DNA from: Bacteroidales bacterium UBA1077
Lineage (GTDB): Bacteria; Bacteroidota; Bacteroidia; Bacteroidales; UBA932
Assembly (NCBI GenBank): GCA_002314195.1
Contig: DCCQ01000015.1
Location: 1 to 7,990, forward strand
Length of the DNA stretch: 7,990 nucleotides
Direction: 5' to 3'
This document shows, piece by piece, positions 1 to 7,201 of the stretch. The notes beneath the pieces were generated by a model. It made no database searches. It had not been told where the DNA came from and saw only the letters and a program-made list of their open reading frames with translations. Numbering within the stretch: position 1 is the stretch's first letter; each line of letters begins with the position of its first letter. The position numbers were made by a program, and so were the translations under genes.

Positions 1-31
1 CTTCAGTCTTTTCAATGAACTTGTTTTGCAT
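1..31 (-). CDS. 5' end of a leftward gene, product unknown (partial)
   Basis: An ATG on the minus strand (complement of 29-31) opens a frame that reads MQNKFIEKTE and continues past the window edge with no stop. It is preceded by an SD-like AGGA (complement of 32-35), although only one base separates this from the ATG, which is closer than normal. A very good Bacteroidetes promoter lies at 72-102, which gives a 5' leader of roughly 35-40 nt, a normal length for an mRNA. Ten residues are too few to name a family. The charged, helix-like start would suit many small DNA-binding or regulatory proteins, but that is only a guess. The promoter could instead serve a stable RNA, in which case this frame is accidental. 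Confidence 0.5.
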   Translation of the reverse strand, partial: MQNKFIEKTE

Positions 32-75
32 TCCTGTTCAGATCGCTTGTGTTTCGTTCCGAACGGGAATGCAAA
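25..75 (-). repeat. Inverted repeat spanning -7 box and start codon
   Basis: TTTGCATTCCTGTTC (25-39) and GAACGGGAATGCAAA (61-75) are complementary over 15 positions with one mismatch, separated by 21 bases. The right arm overlaps the -7 element of the leftward promoter, and the left arm contains the candidate start codon. In a leftward transcript starting near 64-70, about nine to ten pairs can still form (61-70 with 30-39, one C-A mismatch), covering AGGA and most of the AUG. It may therefore be a translation-repressing hairpin, or at DNA level a two-half-site operator. There is no T-run after it in either direction, so a terminator is unlikely. Confidence 0.65.
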
Positions 76-102
76 GGTAGACATTATTTTTGAACCTGCA
101 AA
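72..102 (-). promoter_or_regulatory. Bacteroidetes housekeeping promoter, reading left
   Basis: On the minus strand, TTTG (complement of 99-102) is followed after exactly 19 bp by TACCTTTG (complement of 72-79). This matches the published primary sigma factor consensus of Bacteroides (TTTG at -33, TAnnTTTG at -7) at every specified base, with the usual spacing. Long A-tracts lie directly upstream (complement of 103-135), as in strong promoters with UP-like elements. Transcription should begin at about 64-70 and leave the window to the left. The A-tracts overlap the last codons (AAA lysines) and stop codon of the neighbouring glycosyltransferase gene. Confidence 0.82.
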
Positions 103-119
103 CTTTTTCGCAAAAATTT

Positions 120-1535
120 TTATTTTTTTTTGTTCATCTTAATTCTCGCCTGAAGTTCCCATGTACGTATCCTGTCCTTATACAGGTTGTTAGCGTTAAC
201 TTTGTCGATGTCAAGCGAAGCGTCGGAATTATCGTCCCAACGGCGGCAATTATACACAACATCGTAAATTCGCCCAATCTGATACTCTCTGGAGACACAA
301 AGCCCGACCGCATAATCCTCTCCGTACTTGGTTGTCGGGAAGTTTATCGTGCGGAGCATCGGCACATAGAATCCACGAGGGGCGCCGAGCCCGTTGATGC
401 GGAGAGCGTTGTTGCGTCCATTCTCAGGAGTCCACTCACGGTGGTCGATGATTCCGGGAGGCAGAGTCTCCATCTGGAAATTCGTCATTCTATAGGTGCC
501 TACAACCATGGCACAGTTCTGGGCATAGAAAGCGTCAACGAATTTCTGGACGGTATTCTCATCATAATAGACATCGTCCGAGTCAAGCTGAATGGCGAAC
601 TTTCCACACTTGGGATGGTGAAGGGCGGCGTTCCAGTTGCCTCCGATGGCATGATAGCTTTTATCCTGAGCGATGTAGACAAGTTTAGGGTCATCAATAA
701 ACTTCTTGATCACATCAACGGTCCCATCAGTCGAGTTGTCATCTACCACGATCACATTATACTTAAAGGATGTTTTCTGGCTCAAAGCCGAAGTCAAGGC
801 ATCACCTATTGTACGGACCCTATTCTTGCAAGGAATGACAACCGAGGCTTCATATTCAAAGGAATCATCCGAGAACTCGATGTGCTTAAAAGTCGGCTCA
901 AGGTATCCACCGACATCCTTAAGATGCTGGGTGCAAGCTTTTTCCATCTCGATCTGTACGGCACGGTTCCTAGGGTCGACATAATCGAAGAGCTTCTCGC
1001 CTGACTTGCGGGTGTCAGTCTCGACCTCGTAGTAGAGATATTCATTAATATGCACAAGGCTTCCTTTCTGAGAGACTTTCAGACGAAGATCATACAGGCC
1101 GGCATATTCATAGTCCACATTCATCCTGTCAACGGCTTCCTTGAGGGCGGAGGTTCTGTAAATCAGCACTGAGCCGAAATCGAAGTCATCGCGGAGTGCC
1201 CCCTTCTGGCAGTCAATGACAGGAGCGAAGGCACGGTCGCCGTCCAACTCTTTGAAATGATCTGCGTAAACCATCGCGGCGGAAGAATCCTCTGCAATGG
1301 CCAGGAAACGTTCCAGCGCGAATTGTCCGAAACTGAGTTCAGTTGTCTTGGTGTAAATCATCGTGAATGGAGCCGCCGCGGTCTGTGCGATCTTTCTGAC
1401 ACTGGCTGTGCTTTTGAATGTGGCCGCGTCAATAAACTCAACCGTGGCGATCTCATATTCCCCGCGAAGGTTTGCCGCAGTCACGGCAACCTGCTCTTCG
1501 CTCACAAACGGGACAAAACAATCTATTCTTTTCAT
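120..1535 (-). CDS. Family 2 glycosyltransferase, two-domain (471 aa)
   Basis: This is a predicted cytoplasmic nucleotide-sugar-dependent transferase; acceptor and sugar are unknown. The C-terminal half (about residues 228-440) is a clear GT-A/GT2 domain: VVIPCKNR at 232-239, nucleotide-binding VVDDNSTDGT at 263-272, the metal-binding QLDSDD at 316-321, and GED at 405-407 as the likely catalytic-base region. The first ~220 residues look like a second, degenerate GT-A-like fold: VYADHF (89-94) and DFGSVLIYR (119-127) sit where GT2 proteins carry comparable segments, but no DDxSxDGT is visible. No signal peptide or membrane helix is seen. The start chosen is MKRIDCF. The frame stays open upstream for 34 codons, but these are Cys/Phe-rich, unlike the protein, and cover the promoter region. 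The gene ends in three AAA lysine codons. It is transcribed alone and is divergent from the protease operon. Confidence 0.88.
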   Translation of the reverse strand: MKRIDCFVPFVSEEQVAVTAANLRGEYEIATVEFIDAATFKSTASVRKIAQTAAAPFTMIYTKTTELSFGQFALERFLAIAEDSSAAMVYADHFKELDGDRAFAPVIDCQKGALRDDFDFGSVLIYRTSALKEAVDRMNVDYEYAGLYDLRLKVSQKGSLVHINEYLYYEVETDTRKSGEKLFDYVDPRNRAVQIEMEKACTQHLKDVGGYLEPTFKHIEFSDDSFEYEASVVIPCKNRVRTIGDALTSALSQKTSFKYNVIVVDDNSTDGTVDVIKKFIDDPKLVYIAQDKSYHAIGGNWNAALHHPKCGKFAIQLDSDDVYYDENTVQKFVDAFYAQNCAMVVGTYRMTNFQMETLPPGIIDHREWTPENGRNNALRINGLGAPRGFYVPMLRTINFPTTKYGEDYAVGLCVSREYQIGRIYDVVYNCRRWDDNSDASLDIDKVNANNLYKDRIRTWELQARIKMNKKK

Positions 1536-1565
1536 TATATGTAGCAATATTACTTCTCGCAGGCA

Positions 1566-1573
1566 CAAAAATA
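1566..1573 (-). promoter_or_regulatory. Possible -7 element for the glycosyltransferase gene
   Basis: TATTTTTG on the minus strand matches TAnnTTTG and lies about 30 bp upstream of the glycosyltransferase start, giving a short leader. A TTTG occurs only 14 bp further upstream (complement of 1588-1591), shorter than the usual ~19 bp. The match is therefore partial. Confidence 0.4.
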
Positions 1574-1597
1574 GGTAAAATATTCGGCAAAAATTGA

Positions 1598-1605
1598 TAC
1601 ATTTG
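1598..1605 (+). promoter_or_regulatory. Possible -7 element for the protease operon
   Basis: TACATTTG matches TAnnTTTG and would start transcription near 1612, leaving a leader of about 75 nt to the first ATG. No TTTG is present at the expected -33 place, so the call is tentative. The element is overlapped by the small dyad ATTTG-T-CAAAT (1601-1611), which could be an operator or chance in AT-rich DNA. Confidence 0.35.
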
Positions 1606-1666
1606 TCAAATAGACATTTCGCGGTGCGAGTAACCATCGCCCGAACGCAAAAAGATAGTTACAACC

Positions 1667-1680
1667 GGCAGCCTGCTGCC
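1667..1680 (+). repeat. GC-rich hairpin just before the first protease ATG
   Basis: GGCAGCCTGCTGCC forms a compact dyad (GGCAG/CTGCC around a CCTG loop), ending 5 bases before the ATG at 1686. Bacteroidetes start regions are normally A-rich and unstructured. A stable hairpin here would hinder initiation at 1686 and favours the in-frame ATG at 1704, or it could be a control element. Confidence 0.45.
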
Positions 1681-1685
1681 TCCAA

Positions 1686-4600
1686 ATGTTTATGAATATG
1701 ACCATGAGAAGAATTATGATTCTGGCGGCGGCCATCTTGGCTACCGCCACTGTGATGACAGCACAAGAAACGCCCAAGTGGCTCAGGAAAAGCGCCATCT
1801 CCCCAGACGGAAGCAAGGTGGCGTTCTGTTACAAGGGCGACATATTCACCGTTGACGTGAAAGGAGGAAGAGCGCTTCAGATCACGGCCAATCAGGCTTA
1901 TGACTCTGATCCTCTATGGACGCCAGATGGAAAGAAAATCGTATTTTCATCTTACAGAGCTGGTTCCAGGGACATATTCATCACATCGGCCGAAGGTGGC
2001 GTTCCCAAAAGGCTTACTGATTACCCTGGAAACGAAACTCCGCTTTGCGTCCTCGGAGACGGAAGGGTCCTGTTCCAGGCTAGTATCCAGCCTGACGCTG
2101 TTTACGGCGGATTTCCTGGAACTCCGCAGATCTGGCAGGTCGGTGAGAACGGCGGAAGGCCCCAGCTGGTCACATCCTTGCCGCTTATGGCGATGAGTGT
2201 CAACAACTCCGGGGAGGTAATCTACGAGGACTACAAGGGCTATGAAGATCCACTCCGCAAGCATCACCGTTCTTCTGTGACCAGAGACATCTGGCTGTAC
2301 AAGCCGGCATCCGCGCAGGGAGAGAGATTCCGTGTCACCGGTGACGGGGCCTTCACGAAACTGACCTCTTTCGTAGGTGAGGACAGGAATCCGGTCTTTG
2401 CGGCGGACGGAAAGACTTATTATTATATATCAGAGGCTGACGGGACGTTGAACGTTTACAGAGCGACCACTGACAATCCGGGGCAGACGGCCCAGTTGAC
2501 CAAGTTCAAGGACAATCCGGTGAGATTCCTCTCGGTGGCGGGCAACGGTACCCTCTGCTTCTCATGGAACGGAGACCTCTACACCATGAAGGAAGGCAGT
2601 GAACCTCAAAAGCTTGACATCACCGTCGCGAAGGACGAGACCGAGAATGATGTTGAATATCTCACCTTCAGCTCCGGCGCTTCCTCGATGGCGGTGTCCC
2701 CTGACGGAAAGGAGATCGCGGTGGTGATCAGAGGAGATGTGTTTGTCACGTCAGCGGATTACAAGACCACGAAGAGAATCACCAACACTCCTGAGCAGGA
2801 GCGCAATGTCAGCTTCTCAAAAGACGGACGCGAGCTTTACTATTCATCGGAAAGGAACGGTTATTGGGGAATATACAAGACTTCCCTTATCGACAAAAAA
2901 GAGAAGATGTTCACCTACGCGACCAAGTTCAAGGAGGAGCTTGTGACATCGGAAAACGAGACTTGCTTCCAGCCGGTTGTCTCTCCGGACGGGAAGTGGC
3001 TGGCATTCCTGCGCGACAGGACCGAGCTGGTCATCAAATCGACCAAGAACGGCAAGGAGAAGTCTCTGCTCAAGGGAGTCAACTATTCCTACGCTGACGG
3101 AGATCAGGAATTCGAGTGGAGCCCTGACAGCAAGTACATTCTGAGCAACTATCAGATCAACGGTGGCTGGAACAATTCAGACATAGCCTTGATTGACATC
3201 GAGAGCGGTGAGATCACGAACCTTACCCAGAGCGGTTACTCGGACGGAAACTTCAAATGGGCTCTCAAGGGCAAGGCAATGGCTTGGGAATCAGACAAGG
3301 ACGGCTACCGCAGCCACGGAAGTTGGGGAGCAGAGAACGACATCTACATCATGTTCTTTGACGGCAAGGAAATGACCAAGTTCTACCAGGACAAGGAGGA
3401 TGCGGAGATCGCCAAGGCCTTGGAGGACGGAGACAAATCCGAGAAGAAGATAGAAAAGGAAGAGAAAAAGGAGAAGAAGGATTCTGTAAAGCAGGCCGAA
3501 AAGCCTGAGAGACTGGTTCTTGACCTTGAGAACAGGGACTACAGGACAGCCCGACTGACAAGAATCTCCGGCAGACTCGGAGACTTCTATCTCACTCAGG
3601 ATGGGACGAAGTTGTTCTACACTAAGCTGTTGGAAAAGAGTTATGATCTCTGCCAGATGGATGTGAAGAAAGGTGACGTCAAGGTCATCAAGAAAGGAGT
3701 GAGAGGAGCGCTGATTCCATCTGCGGACGACAAGTTCCTGTATGTCTTCACGGGAAGCACCATCACGAAACTGACGATTGCAAGCGGGGCGACGAGCGCC
3801 ATTACATTCTCCGGAGACTACGAGTTCAAGCCTAAGGCCGAAAGGGACTACATCTTCGGGCATGTCTGGAAGCAGGTGAACGAGAAGTTCTACGACCCAC
3901 AGATTCATGGAATTGATTGGGAGGGCTACAAGAAGAACTACGAACAGTTTATGCCTTACATCGCCAACAATTTCGACTTCCAGGATCTCCTCTCGGAGAT
4001 GCTCGGAGAGCTCAACGGCTCGCACACCGGAGCAAGGTACTACAGCCGTTCAAAGTACACAATGGGTTGGCTTGGAGCTATCTATGACTATGATTACGAA
4101 GGTGATGGACTTAAGATAGCCGAGATTCTTCCTGGCGGAACACTCAATCTGGCAGATTCTGAAATCAAGGCTGGAGACATCATTGAATCCATTGACGGTC
4201 AACCGATAAAGGCAGGAGAAAGCTGGTTCGGACTGCTCAGGAACAAGGCAGGGAAAAAGGTGGCCATCGTGGTCAGAAAAGGCAAGAAGGATGTTGAGTT
4301 GTTCGTTGAGCCGGGATATTCAGAATACTCTCTCTTGTACCGCAGATGGGTGAAGCAGAGAGAGGATATGACCGACAAGCTGTCGGACGGCACAGTTGGC
4401 TACACCCACGTCCAAGGGATGGACTCTCCAAGCTTCAGGACGGTATATTCAAAACTCCTTGGCAAGTACAGGGCGGCTGACGCGGCTGTGGTTGACACCA
4501 GGCACAACGGAGGCGGATGGTTGCATGACGACCTCGCGACATTCCTCAGCGGCAAGGAATATATCCGTTTCACCCCTCGCGGGCAGTACATCGGCAGCGA

Positions 4601-4940
4601 GCCGTACAACAAATGGAGGAAGCCTTCATGCGTGCTGATGTGTGAGGACAACTACTCGGATGCCTGCGGCTTCCCTTACACGTACAGGACTCTTGGTGTG
4701 GGCAAGCTGATTGGCATGCCGGTTCCGGGCACGATGACAGCCGTTTGGTGGGAGACTCAGATCAACGGCATGGTGTTTGGAATCCCACAGGTCGGATCTT
4801 TCGGTCTCAAGGAAGGGAAATACCTTGAGAACCAACAGATTGAACCAGACATCAAGGTTGACAACGACCCTGCCTCCGTCCTCAGAGGCGAAGACAAGCA
4901 GCTTGAGGCGGCGGTCAAGGAGATGATGAAAACAAAATAA
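1686..4940 (+). CDS. Exported tricorn-type protease, S41 family (1084 aa)
   Basis: This is a large serine peptidase of the tricorn/tail-specific group, expected to trim peptides in the periplasm. Order of parts: signal peptide (RR, a hydrophobic run from about residue 10, end near TAQ at 25-27); propeller region to about residue 715 with WD40-like (PD40) repeats such as SPDGSKVAF, TPDGKKIVF, VSPDGKEIAV, VSPDGKWLAF; a Lys/Glu-rich linker at about 583-602; S41 N-terminal part from about 719; PDZ at about 797-880; catalytic core. Candidate catalytic residues are Ser779-His780 (NGSHTGA), nucleophile Ser991 (NYSDA) and Glu1048 (YLENQ). Their spacings (212 and 57) are close to those of Thermoplasma tricorn Ser745/His746, Ser965 and Glu1023. 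HNGGG is at 940-944. All key residues are present, so the enzyme is probably active. Archaeal tricorn is cytosolic; the signal peptide makes this one exported. In-frame ATGs at 1692, 1698 and 1704 follow; 1704 (MRRIM, 1078 aa) is an equally plausible start. First gene of a three-gene operon. Confidence 0.92.
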   Translation: MFMNMTMRRIMILAAAILATATVMTAQETPKWLRKSAISPDGSKVAFCYKGDIFTVDVKGGRALQITANQAYDSDPLWTPDGKKIVFSSYRAGSRDIFITSAEGGVPKRLTDYPGNETPLCVLGDGRVLFQASIQPDAVYGGFPGTPQIWQVGENGGRPQLVTSLPLMAMSVNNSGEVIYEDYKGYEDPLRKHHRSSVTRDIWLYKPASAQGERFRVTGDGAFTKLTSFVGEDRNPVFAADGKTYYYISEADGTLNVYRATTDNPGQTAQLTKFKDNPVRFLSVAGNGTLCFSWNGDLYTMKEGSEPQKLDITVAKDETENDVEYLTFSSGASSMAVSPDGKEIAVVIRGDVFVTSADYKTTKRITNTPEQERNVSFSKDGRELYYSSERNGYWGIYKTSLIDKKEKMFTYATKFKEELVTSENETCFQPVVSPDGKWLAFLRDRTELVIKSTKNGKEKSLLKGVNYSYADGDQEFEWSPDSKYILSNYQINGGWNNSDIALIDIESGEITNLTQSGYSDGNFKWALKGKAMAWESDKDGYRSHGSWGAENDIYIMFFDGKEMTKFYQDKEDAEIAKALEDGDKSEKKIEKEEKKEKKDSVKQAEKPERLVLDLENRDYRTARLTRISGRLGDFYLTQDGTKLFYTKLLEKSYDLCQMDVKKGDVKVIKKGVRGALIPSADDKFLYVFTGSTITKLTIASGATSAITFSGDYEFKPKAERDYIFGHVWKQVNEKFYDPQIHGIDWEGYKKNYEQFMPYIANNFDFQDLLSEMLGELNGSHTGARYYSRSKYTMGWLGAIYDYDYEGDGLKIAEILPGGTLNLADSEIKAGDIIESIDGQPIKAGESWFGLLRNKAGKKVAIVVRKGKKDVELFVEPGYSEYSLLYRRWVKQREDMTDKLSDGTVGYTHVQGMDSPSFRTVYSKLLGKYRAADAAVVDTRHNGGGWLHDDLATFLSGKEYIRFTPRGQYIGSEPYNKWRKPSCVLMCEDNYSDACGFPYTYRTLGVGKLIGMPVPGTMTAVWWETQINGMVFGIPQVGSFGLKEGKYLENQQIEPDIKVDNDPASVLRGEDKQLEAAVKEMMKTK

Positions 4941-4952
4941 CAACTTTATACT

Positions 4953-5675
4953 ATGGACAGGAAAGTCGTCATTATTCCTACTTACAATGAGAAGGAAAAC
5001 ATCGAAGCGATAATCAGAAAGGTCTTTTCCCTTGAAGGAGACTACAACGTGCTCATCATTGATGACGGCTCCCCTGACGGAACCGCCACCATTGTCAAAG
5101 GCCTTCAGACCGAGTTCAGCGACAGGTTGTTCATGATTGAGCGCTCAGGAAAACTCGGACTTGGAACAGCCTATCTGACCGGATTCAAATGGGCTCTGGA
5201 GCAAGGCTACGACTACATCTTCGAGATGGACGCGGACTTCTCTCACAACCCGGAGGATCTGCCAAGGCTCTACAAGGCCTGCGCTGAGTGCGGTGGAGTG
5301 GCCATCGGTTCACGCTACTGCGATGGAATCAGCGTCGTGAACTGGCCTATCGGCAGGATTCTGATGTCCTATTTCGCGTCGATCTACGTCAAGACAGTCC
5401 TTGGGATGAAGATCCACGACTGCACGGCAGGATTCAAGTGTTACAGCCGCAAGGCATTGGAGACCATCGACTTGGACGATGTTAGGATGAAAGGCTACGG
5501 ATTCCAGATCGAGATGAAATACACGGCCTGGAAATTGGGATTCAAACTGGTCGAGGTTCCTATCATATTCGTGAACCGCAAGCTCGGCACGTCCAAGATG
5601 AGCGGTGGGATCTTCGGAGAGGCGTTCTGGGGCGTCATCAAACTGAAATTCAGAAAGTTTCATCGTAGGGGATAA
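4953..5675 (+). CDS. Polyprenol-phosphate mannose synthase-like GT2 (240 aa)
   Basis: This is a DPM1-type glycosyltransferase, expected to move mannose (or a similar sugar) from GDP-sugar to a polyprenyl phosphate at the inner face of the cytoplasmic membrane, giving a lipid-linked donor for envelope glycans or protein glycosylation. Visible motifs: IIPTYNEKENI near the N-terminus, IIDDGSPDGT at 35-44, the metal-binding Asp93-Ala-Asp95 in MDADFSH, TAGFKCYS, and Gln185 in GFQIEMKYTAWKLG, which corresponds to the conserved QxE helix of the family. It lacks the C-terminal membrane segments of longer bacterial relatives, so it should be peripheral or rely on a partner. The exact sugar cannot be read from sequence. 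It starts 12 bp after the protease stop, with no Shine-Dalgarno, and ends 2 bp before the dihydroorotase. Confidence 0.88.
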   Translation: MDRKVVIIPTYNEKENIEAIIRKVFSLEGDYNVLIIDDGSPDGTATIVKGLQTEFSDRLFMIERSGKLGLGTAYLTGFKWALEQGYDYIFEMDADFSHNPEDLPRLYKACAECGGVAIGSRYCDGISVVNWPIGRILMSYFASIYVKTVLGMKIHDCTAGFKCYSRKALETIDLDDVRMKGYGFQIEMKYTAWKLGFKLVEVPIIFVNRKLGTSKMSGGIFGEAFWGVIKLKFRKFHRRG

Positions 5676-5677
5676 GT

Positions 5678-7201
5678 ATGGCAAGGATTTTACTGACCAA
5701 TGCTTTGATAGTGACAGGGGCTTCCTCAAAGAAGGGAGCCCTTGCCATTGAAGGCGAGAGGATCGCTGGAATATGGTACCGCAGCGATTCGGAGCCCGAC
5801 GATTCCGAGGCTCTGCGGGCTTTCCATGACGCTGAGGTTATTGACCTGAATGGCAAGGTGCTGATGGCCGGAGGGATAGATGCTCACGTGCATTTCCGTG
5901 AACCTGGCCTGGAGCGGAAAGCCGACATAGAAAGCGAGTCAAAGGCCGCCCTGCTCGGTGGGGTGACATCCTTCATAGACATGCCGAACACCGTTCCCCC
6001 AACAACAGATTTAGATTCTCTAAAGGACAAACTGAACCGTGCCTATGGGCGCTCATGGGCCAATTTCGGCTTCCACATAGGAGCCACCAACGGCAATGCA
6101 GCGATGATCCGGGGATACCTTGCCGAAGGCCTCGGTGAGAAGTTCGGAGGCATCAAGGTCTTCATGGGATCCTCCACCGGGAATATGCTCGTGGACGATA
6201 AAGAGGCTCTTTCCGATTTTTTCAGGATTCAAGGCAAACCGATCCTCATCCACAGCGAGGACGAGGGGATCATAAAGGCGAATCTGGAGGCTGCCAAGGC
6301 CAAATTCGGAGAGGATATTCCTTTCAGCGAGCATCCTATGATCCGCAGCCGCAAGGCCTGCATCCGCTCCACCGCAAAAGCGTTGGCCATGGCCATTGAA
6401 TATGGCACCAGACTCCACGTCCTCCATGTCTCTACAGCCGAAGAAGTGGAGATGATCCGCGCCGCAAAGATTCACAATCCGAATATAACAGCCGAGACCT
6501 CAGCGAATTACCTTTGGTTCAGCGACAAGGACTACGAGACGTTGAAGGGAAAGGTGAAGTGCAATCCGGCCATCAAGTCAGCCTCTGACCGTGAGGCCTT
6601 AAGAAAAGGACTTGCGGAAGGCATCATTGACACCATCGGTTCGGACCACGCTCCGCATCTTCTGTCTGAAAAGGTGGACAACTACCTGAAATGCCCGTCC
6701 GGAATGCCATCGATCCAGCAATCCTTATCTGTAGTTATGACGGTCGCGGACATATTCAATGAGGGCAAGGAAGAGGGGCAGTTGACACTGTCCAGAATCG
6801 CTTCGGCATTTTCAGAGAAGCCAGCCGAGATCCTCGGAATCAAGGAGCGAGGCAGCCTGAAAGTCGGAAACTATGCCGACCTCATTGTCATTTACCCTGA
6901 GCGGGAATATTCAGTTCAGAGCCACGTCAATTCTGCCGAAGATGATTCTGTGCCGGAATATTCAGCACAAAATCACACCGATTCGATAGCTGATGATTCT
7001 GGGCTGAATCAAACAAATCTGGATGCTGATAAATATTCAGTAAAAGAGATCGCCTACAAATGCGGCTGGTCTCCGTACGAAGGACAGAATCTTAAAGGCA
7101 TGATTGACAGAGTCTTCCTCAACGGCAAGCAAGTCGTTGCCGATGGCATCCTCATTCAAGGCTCCCCTTCCAGCCTGCCGATCGCATTCCACAATCTCTG
7201 A
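5678..7201 (+). CDS. pyrC: Dihydroorotase, class I, with C-terminal insertion (507 aa)
   Basis: This amidohydrolase interconverts N-carbamoyl-aspartate and dihydroorotate, the third step of pyrimidine synthesis, in the cytosol. Zinc-site and catalytic residues are present: His70 and His72 in DAHVHFREPG, Lys160 in GGIKVFMGS (the place of the carboxylated lysine in CAD and hydantoinase relatives), His192 in HSED, His250 in LHVLHVST, and Asp323 in GSDHAPH as likely general base. The C-terminal YKCGWSPYEG, typical of bacterial dihydroorotases, is at about residue 463. At 507 residues it is longer than the usual ~430-450; most of the excess is an acidic Ser/Asn-rich repeat at about 410-456. Allantoinase and dihydropyrimidinase are relatives, but HVHFREPG plus CGWSPYEG favours dihydroorotase. 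AGGGG in the last codons of the upstream gene, 8-12 bases before the ATG, may act as its ribosome binding site. Last gene of the operon. Confidence 0.92.
   Translation: MARILLTNALIVTGASSKKGALAIEGERIAGIWYRSDSEPDDSEALRAFHDAEVIDLNGKVLMAGGIDAHVHFREPGLERKADIESESKAALLGGVTSFIDMPNTVPPTTDLDSLKDKLNRAYGRSWANFGFHIGATNGNAAMIRGYLAEGLGEKFGGIKVFMGSSTGNMLVDDKEALSDFFRIQGKPILIHSEDEGIIKANLEAAKAKFGEDIPFSEHPMIRSRKACIRSTAKALAMAIEYGTRLHVLHVSTAEEVEMIRAAKIHNPNITAETSANYLWFSDKDYETLKGKVKCNPAIKSASDREALRKGLAEGIIDTIGSDHAPHLLSEKVDNYLKCPSGMPSIQQSLSVVMTVADIFNEGKEEGQLTLSRIASAFSEKPAEILGIKERGSLKVGNYADLIVIYPEREYSVQSHVNSAEDDSVPEYSAQNHTDSIADDSGLNQTNLDADKYSVKEIAYKCGWSPYEGQNLKGMIDRVFLNGKQVVADGILIQGSPSSLPIAFHNL
6904..7041 (+). repeat. 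Imperfect 51-bp tandem repeat inside dihydroorotase gene
   Basis: Two adjacent 51-bp units (6904-6954 and 6955-7005) both begin GGAATATTCAG and both carry GATGATTCTG at the same place; by hand they agree at about 35 of 51 bases. A degenerate partial third unit ends in AATATTCAG at 7032-7040. The period is 17 codons, so the frame is kept: EYSVQSHVNSAEDDSVP then EYSAQNHTDSIADDSGL. The segment is more AT-rich than the rest of the gene and lies between the last barrel strand and the CGWSPYEG tail, where a surface loop can grow without touching the active site. Confidence 0.8.

Noticed and set aside
25..75. Inverted repeat as an intrinsic terminator
   Set aside because: No T-run follows in either direction, and one arm overlaps a full-consensus promoter.
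1..102. Leader of an rRNA or tRNA operon
   Set aside because: The promoter would suit one, but no rRNA or tRNA sequence lies inside the window and an ATG frame with a suitable leader length is present; kept only as an alternative.
90..1004. 304-codon rightward open frame opposite the glycosyltransferase
   Set aside because: It is antisense to a gene with clear GT2 motifs and shows no domain, ribosome binding site or promoter of its own.
1536..1637. 34-codon upstream extension of the glycosyltransferase
   Set aside because: It is Cys/Phe-rich, not like a GT2 start, and would erase the likely promoter; MKRIDCF is a typical start.
3291..4025. 244-codon leftward open frame opposite the protease
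   Set aside because: The Leu/Val-rich product is the expected mirror of Lys/Glu/Asp-rich codons on the coding strand; no recognisable domain.
6904..7041. CRISPR-like array
   Set aside because: Units are contiguous, diverged, in frame and coding, with no constant repeat and unique spacers.
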